Origin: Fidelibacterota bacterium
GTDB taxonomy: Bacteria > Fidelibacterota > Marinisomatia > Marinisomatales > TCS55
Length of the DNA: 34,121 nucleotides
NCBI GenBank assembly: GCA_002724735.1
Contig: PBPT01000071.1
Coordinates: forward strand, 1-34,121
Direction of reading: 5' to 3'
This document shows positions 32,744 to 34,121 of this stretch, piece after piece (the first letter of the stretch is position 1; each line of letters opens with the position of its first letter). Both the position numbers and the translations under genes were made by a program. Under the pieces are notes generated by a model. It did no database searches. It saw only the letters and a list, made by a program, of their open reading frames with translations, and was not told the DNA's origin.

Positions 32744-34121
32744 TTAAGAAGAATCATCTTTTTAGTTTTGGAAAACTCATCGGTATGAAGCTGATAAAGG
32801 TAAACACCAGCCGATACAGAAGCACCCAGATCGTTCGTTGCATTCCAATTGAAGCCGTGATAGCCAGCTGGAGCGTTCTGCATATTGAATGTTCGAATCT
32901 TTTGACCTAGCATATTATAAATTGTTAAGGAAACATTGGTCATTTTAGGAATGTCGAAACGAATCTGGGTCGTTGGGTTAAAAGGATTTGGGTAGTTATC
33001 ATGAAGAGCAAATTCAATGGGAATGCTTTTGTACTCTGTAGAAAGATACTCTAAGCGATTTATAAAAAGCACCCTATCACCTCTACTCACTTTAACTGAA
33101 TCTGTGCCGTCGTGCGCCCACACTGTAAAATATAATGTTGCGCTATTTCCAGGTAAACCATCAAATACATGTTCAGCAATCTGCTTATAAGTCAAAGGGT
33201 AGTTTGTTGCGGTGGTGTCAATAATTGTATCTGAGCGATACTCTCCTATTTTTACATGAACAACGTAATTAATAGAATCACCATCTACGTCAACGCTTTC
33301 AGTCCAATCTAAATTGTATATAGAGGCCAAATTGTTCTTAGTGATATTTATACTATCGAACTTAGCCGTATTCCATATAAACGGCATGGGTATGTCTTGC
33401 ACTGGATCAACAGTTACATTAAAAACGGTTGAATCTTTCCAGTTAACTCCCGATGCGTATGCGGTCACAGTAGCGGATCCACTCCAATTTGAAATTGGTT
33501 TAACGATTAGAGAGTCATCTAAAAGTGAAATTTCAAGATTTTGATCTGAGGATTCAACATTAAAGCTAACCTGATTTCCCCAAAAATCAGCAGCTTCAAG
33601 AGTTAAAGCTGTCATTGAATCTTCAGGAATGGAAAAATTATCTATTTTTTTTATTTTATTTTTAAAATCAAATTGTACTAAACCTGTTTTAAATGTGTTA
33701 TATCCATGATACGCTATTAGTACCTCAAAACGATTATCGTTATCAATGTCAATCGGATGATTAAAGGTTAAAGCTCCACCACCTAAATCTAAATTACCAA
33801 ATTTAGTGAAATCAACATGGTGTAGGACGAATTTGCTACCATTATTCATAAAAATACCAAAAGTTCCATAATCACCCTCAACCAAAGGAGGATTATGTGA
33901 TTCAGCTGTAAAATGCCATCCATCTTTAGGTAGGATATCTAAAAAACCATCGTTATTAAAATCAACTAAATACATACCATTGCCTCCGCCATATGTATGT
34001 GTTGCCATAAATTCATCTCCAAGCCACTGAGATGTGATATCAGAACCGTCATCGTCATTGATTCTAAAGAATGGAGCTCTTTGCCTGTCTGTCTCATACC
34101 AATATTGTATAATAAATTCAA
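32740..34121 (-). CDS. Partial secreted VCBS/FG-GAP protein with type IX sorting domain (N-terminus beyond the right edge)
   Basis: The frame is open from the right edge to the stop at 32740. An internal Met at 34006-34008 is not a likely start, since the upstream codons continue a sensible protein (QYWYETDRQRAPFFRINDDD). Visible from the N-terminal side are FG-GAP/VCBS-like units (MYLVDFNNDGFLDILPKDGW, IDIDNDNRFEVLIAYHGY), then an Ig-like segment (WSGSATVTAYASG) and another beta domain. The last 90 or so residues are a type IX sorting domain (LHDNYPNPFNPTTQIRFDI, IYNMLGQKIRTF, GVYLYQLHT, KTKKMILLK). It is thus exported to the surface, where it may bind or act on polymers. The domain that would define its activity lies outside the window. 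Confidence 0.9.
   Translation of the reverse strand, partial: EFIIQYWYETDRQRAPFFRINDDDGSDITSQWLGDEFMATHTYGGGNGMYLVDFNNDGFLDILPKDGWHFTAESHNPPLVEGDYGTFGIFMNNGSKFVLHHVDFTKFGNLDLGGGALTFNHPIDIDNDNRFEVLIAYHGYNTFKTGLVQFDFKNKIKKIDNFSIPEDSMTALTLEAADFWGNQVSFNVESSDQNLEISLLDDSLIVKPISNWSGSATVTAYASGVNWKDSTVFNVTVDPVQDIPMPFIWNTAKFDSINITKNNLASIYNLDWTESVDVDGDSINYVVHVKIGEYRSDTIIDTTATNYPLTYKQIAEHVFDGLPGNSATLYFTVWAHDGTDSVKVSRGDRVLFINRLEYLSTEYKSIPIEFALHDNYPNPFNPTTQIRFDIPKMTNVSLTIYNMLGQKIRTFNMQNAPAGYHGFNWNATNDLGASVSAGVYLYQLHTDEFSKTKKMILLK

Overview
The window most likely comes from an AT-rich, free-living marine bacterium of the FCB group, with Candidatus Marinimicrobia (SAR406/Neomarinimicrobiota) the best guess. 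Three things point there. Two large secreted proteins end in a type IX secretion sorting domain with the YPNPFNP-type signature. There is a DUF6029-like/Omp28-like envelope gene pair of Bacteroidetes type. A Blh-type carotene oxygenase suggests a sunlit habitat. The assignment is inferred from families, not from a marker gene. All three tRNA genes lack an encoded CCA. TGA is an ordinary stop codon in several genes here.

The most notable locus is 3972-8526 on the minus strand, a tight four-gene run. It encodes a secreted protein with a TolB/FlgO-like N-terminus, a TlpA-type thioredoxin (CGPC), a DUF6029-like outer-membrane barrel, and a lipoprotein with an Ig-like domain and an Omp28/thioredoxin-fold domain. 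The lipoprotein frame is interrupted only by an in-frame TGA, exactly where the first cysteine of its CGPC motif should be. A very GC-rich hairpin lies at the bacterial SECIS distance downstream. I read it as a selenoprotein (UGPC), to my knowledge not described for this family.

From left to right: a partial acidic secreted protein (1-380); a sortilin/BNR-repeat protein (544-3792) directly behind tRNA-Arg(ACG); the selenoprotein operon; an overlapping glnS/gltX pair (8586-11647); and a small DUF2805/TIGR03643-like gene divergent from nei and blh (11716-13725), a light- and oxidation-related group. Next is a minus-strand run of greA, nitroreductase, a PQQ-type sugar dehydrogenase and a DUF6090-like membrane protein (13739-16732), preceded by a hotdog thioesterase. 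Then come an EamA permease, a small membrane protein, a second DUF6090-like paralog and a secreted amidohydrolase (17553-21070), followed by tRNA-Leu and tRNA-Cys.

The right part is envelope-centred. It has a group of small uncharacterised exported proteins and a barrel (21326-24538), a lipoprotein coupled to a T9SS-sorted zinc protease (24535-28757), an M28 peptidase lipoprotein, an MscS channel, and a PAF-acetylhydrolase-like membrane esterase translationally coupled to a T9SS-sorted VCBS protein that runs off the right edge. The overall picture is a heterotroph that exports peptidases and hydrolases. No gene-free stretch exceeds about 220 bases, no insertion sequence, CRISPR array or phage gene was seen, and no selenocysteine machinery gene (selA, selB, selC, selD) lies in the window.
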